A stretch of DNA of 64,000 nucleotides from contig NZ_QUNO01000007.1 in the NCBI RefSeq assembly GCF_003387475.1, positions 372,001 to 436,000 on the forward strand. Reading direction: 5' to 3'. Source of the DNA: Kutzneria buriramensis. Lineage in GTDB: Bacteria; Actinomycetota; Actinomycetes; Mycobacteriales; Pseudonocardiaceae. The position numbers and the translations under genes are program-made. The notes below the pieces were generated by a model. That model worked only from the letters and a program-made list of their open reading frames with translations. It was not told where the DNA came from and did no database searches. Position 1 is the first letter of the stretch. Each line of letters begins with the position of its first letter. This document shows, piece after piece, positions 61,875-64,000 of this stretch.

Positions 61875-64000
61875 ATGGCGGAGGAGTTCCGAGTACTCGG
61901 CCCGGTGACGGCCTCCAGCGACGGCCGCCCCGTCGAGCTCGGTCCCGCGCAGCAGCGGTGCGTACTGGTCACGCTGCTGGTGCAAGCCAATCACCCCATG
62001 CCGGTCGAGCAGCTGGTGGACCGGGTCTGGGGGCACGACCCGCCGCAGCGCCACCGCGAGGTGCTCTACACCTACCTGTCCCGCCTCCGGAAAACCCTAG
62101 CCGGTACCGGGGTGACGATCACCCGCTGCGGCGGCGGCTACCTGCTGAGCGTCGACGAGGCAGCGGTGGACCTGCACCGTTTCCGCCACCTGGTCACCCG
62201 CGCCCGCGCGAGCCCGGACGACCAGCAAGCCCTGGCATTGTTTGACCAAGCCCTCGGCCTATGGCGGGCAGAGGCCTTCGCCGACCTGGACACCCCCTGG
62301 CTGGCAGGCCTCCGCGCGACCCTGGACGCCGAGCGGAGGGCCGCCGAACTCGACCACACCGACACCGCGCTGCGCTGCGGCCGGCACACCGAACTGCTGC
62401 CCGCACTGGCCACCCGCGCCGCGCAGCACCCACTGGATGAACGCCTGGCCGGCCAACTGATGCTCGCCCTGTACCGGTCCGGCCGGCAGGCCGACGCCCT
62501 GCAGCACTACCATCACAGCCGCCAACGACTAGCCGAGGAACTCGGTACCGATCCCAGCGCGCCACTACAACAGCTGTACCAACAGGTCCTGACCGCCGAC
62601 CCGCACCTGGCCAGCCCGACACACGGCACGGCCAGCCACCGCCGACCGCCGGTGCCGCACCAGTTGCCGGCGCCACCACGATGCTTCACCGGACGTACCA
62701 GCGAGCTGGCCGCGCTCACCCAAGCCCTGGACGCCGGCTCAGAGGCGGGGGCGACGGTAGTGATCTCCGCCATCGGTGGGGCGGGTGGGATCGGCAAGAC
62801 CGGGCTGGCTCTGCACTGGGCCCACCAGCACCTCGACCGGTTCCCCGACGGGCAGCTGTACGTGAACCTGCGCGGCTTCGACCCCACAGGCGAGCCGATG
62901 CCGACGGAGGCCGCGGTGCGCGGTCTCCTGGACGCCCTCGGCGTGGACTCCGGCGCGATGCCGGTCGACCTGGATGCTCAGGCCGCGTTGTACCGCAGCC
63001 TGGTGGCCGGCAAGCGGATGCTGATCCTGCTGGACAACGCCGTCGACGCCGCCCAGGTCGCCTCGCTGTTGCCTGGTAGCCCCACCTGCACGGTGGTGGT
63101 CACCAGCCGCAACCAGCTGACCGGTCTGATCTCCACCCACGGCGCCCGCCCCCTGCCCCTGGACGTGCTCGACGAGCCGACGGCTCGTGACCTGCTCGCG
63201 TACCGGCTGGGCGCGGATCGGCTGGCCGGCGAGCCGGAGGCCACCGCGGAGTTGCTGGCCTGCTGCGCAGGGCTACCGTTGGCGCTGAGCATCCTCGCCG
63301 GCCGCGCCCAAACCCACCCCGACTTTCCGCTGGCCGTGCTGGCCTCCGAGTTGCGTGATGCCAGTACCCGGCTGGGTGCCCTGGATGAGGACGTGCCGTC
63401 CGCCAGCCTGCCCGCGGTGCTGTCCTGGTCCTACCGAACCCTCACCACCGAGCAGGCGCGGGTCTTTGGGCTGCTGGGCATCGCCCCCGGCCCGGACATC
63501 AGCCTGCCCTCCGCCGCCAGCCTCACCACGCTGTCGCCCAACCAGGCCAGGGCCGCGCTGCGGGCCTTGGAGCGGGTCTCCCTGATCCAGCAACAGGTCC
63601 CGGGCCGCTACCGGATGCACGACCTAGTCCGCCTGTATGCCGCCGGCCAAGCCCACCACGACCAGCCCGAGGACGTGCGGGAGGCGGCGCTGCGACGGGT
63701 CCTCGATTTCTACATCCACACCGCCCACACCGCCGACCGCCTCCTGGATCCCCACCGACCGGGCATCCGGCTCGACCCGCCTGCCCCCGGCACCCACCCC
63801 CACCCCTTGCCCGACGCCCCGGCGGCGATGGCCTGGTTCGCCACTGAACACGCCAACCTGCTGGCCGCCCAAGAGACCGCCATCACTCACGCCTGGCACG
63901 GCGCGGTGTGGCAGCTGGCCTGGACCCTGACCAGCTTCCACCTCCGGCGGGGACGCCTCCACGACCAGTACGCCGTGTGCCGGGCTGCGGTGGACGCCGC
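61875..64000 (+). CDS. AfsR/SARP-family regulator (3' end outside window)
   Basis: Open from ATG 61875 to the window end, at least 708 codons. An OmpR-type winged HTH (EFRVLGPVTASSDGRPVELG) comes first, then the BTAD domain (VDLHRFRHLVTRARA to about residue 240), then an NB-ARC ATPase with GGAGGIGKTGLALHWA (Walker A), MLILLDNAVDAAQV (Walker B) and GLPLALSILAG, then the start of a TPR region. AGGGAG 6 nt upstream supports this ATG; ATG 61854 is an in-frame alternative. AfsR-type proteins integrate signals to activate antibiotic genes. It shares no operon with its neighbours here. Confidence 0.93.
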   Translation, partial: MAEEFRVLGPVTASSDGRPVELGPAQQRCVLVTLLVQANHPMPVEQLVDRVWGHDPPQRHREVLYTYLSRLRKTLAGTGVTITRCGGGYLLSVDEAAVDLHRFRHLVTRARASPDDQQALALFDQALGLWRAEAFADLDTPWLAGLRATLDAERRAAELDHTDTALRCGRHTELLPALATRAAQHPLDERLAGQLMLALYRSGRQADALQHYHHSRQRLAEELGTDPSAPLQQLYQQVLTADPHLASPTHGTASHRRPPVPHQLPAPPRCFTGRTSELAALTQALDAGSEAGATVVISAIGGAGGIGKTGLALHWAHQHLDRFPDGQLYVNLRGFDPTGEPMPTEAAVRGLLDALGVDSGAMPVDLDAQAALYRSLVAGKRMLILLDNAVDAAQVASLLPGSPTCTVVVTSRNQLTGLISTHGARPLPLDVLDEPTARDLLAYRLGADRLAGEPEATAELLACCAGLPLALSILAGRAQTHPDFPLAVLASELRDASTRLGALDEDVPSASLPAVLSWSYRTLTTEQARVFGLLGIAPGPDISLPSAASLTTLSPNQARAALRALERVSLIQQQVPGRYRMHDLVRLYAAGQAHHDQPEDVREAALRRVLDFYIHTAHTADRLLDPHRPGIRLDPPAPGTHPHPLPDAPAAMAWFATEHANLLAAQETAITHAWHGAVWQLAWTLTSFHLRRGRLHDQYAVCRAAVDA

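Overview
The window is high-GC DNA with strong third-position G/C bias. It carries AfsR/SARP and LAL-type STAND regulators, Tat and lipoprotein signals and many short-chain dehydrogenases, which fits a filamentous actinomycete. Pseudonocardiales (a Kutzneria- or Amycolatopsis-like genome) is my best guess, by inference only. The mix of catabolic, secondary-metabolism-like and IS-scarred segments looks like accessory chromosome rather than core.

Layout. 0-5.4 kb: a divergent SDR/MerR pair, a transposase scrap, a Ser/Thr-rich anchored protein, then a FadR-type regulator, NCS1 permease and hydantoin/allantoin racemase unit. 5.4-14.2 kb: two large LAL regulators separated by IS debris (including a MITE-like 544-bp element with 15-bp inverted ends), a TetR regulator, an SDR and an integrase fragment. 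14.4-22 kb: a membrane protein, ferredoxin, ferredoxin reductase, P450 and Tat-exported glycosidase-like protein, translationally coupled in part and facing a LAL regulator; near-identical 37-bp direct repeats lie at both ends. 22-27.3 kb: a secreted crystallin-fold protein, a long non-coding stretch with a 51-bp stem-loop and a tRNA-Pro 3' scrap, then a secreted GH84 N-acetylglucosaminidase behind two palindromes. 27.4-38.3 kb: a catabolic island between a transposase remnant and a recombinase remnant: creatininase-like amidohydrolase, FAD oxidase, complete ABC importer, cytosine-deaminase-like enzyme, XRE-cupin regulator, flavin/2Fe-2S reductase, and an amidohydrolase missing expected metal ligands. 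38.3-45.1 kb: double GNAT protein, a response regulator cut by a decayed IS, a LAL regulator, and an anti-sigma-type ATPase with a MEDS-STAS partner. 45.1-50.65 kb: an islet between 42-bp direct repeats holding two SDR plus alpha/beta-hydrolase modules, one facing a LysR and the other a TetR regulator; the TetR promoter has four 13-bp operators at exact 23-bp intervals.

52-61.3 kb is the most unusual part. A radical SAM protein with a cysteine-less SPASM-like tail diverges from a 12-codon ORF (MAFPPTTLGGTR) that has an almost perfect extended Shine-Dalgarno sequence. A 17-bp-arm hairpin follows 13 nt later, then two fused ABC exporters. A convergent LAL regulator, an in-frame chimera of an ornithine/lysine N-monooxygenase N-terminus with a DUF692 C-terminus, and a broken acyl-CoA-dehydrogenase-like flavoenzyme follow. 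I read this as a candidate minimal peptide (RiPP-like) locus, or alternatively a leader-peptide-controlled exporter, with decayed tailoring genes beside it. The window ends inside an AfsR/SARP regulator.

Four LAL regulators plus one AfsR-type regulator in 64 kb, at least eight transposase or recombinase remnants, and repeat-bounded modules show a region assembled by repeated insertion, deletion and decay. All functional calls come from reading translated sequence without database searches.
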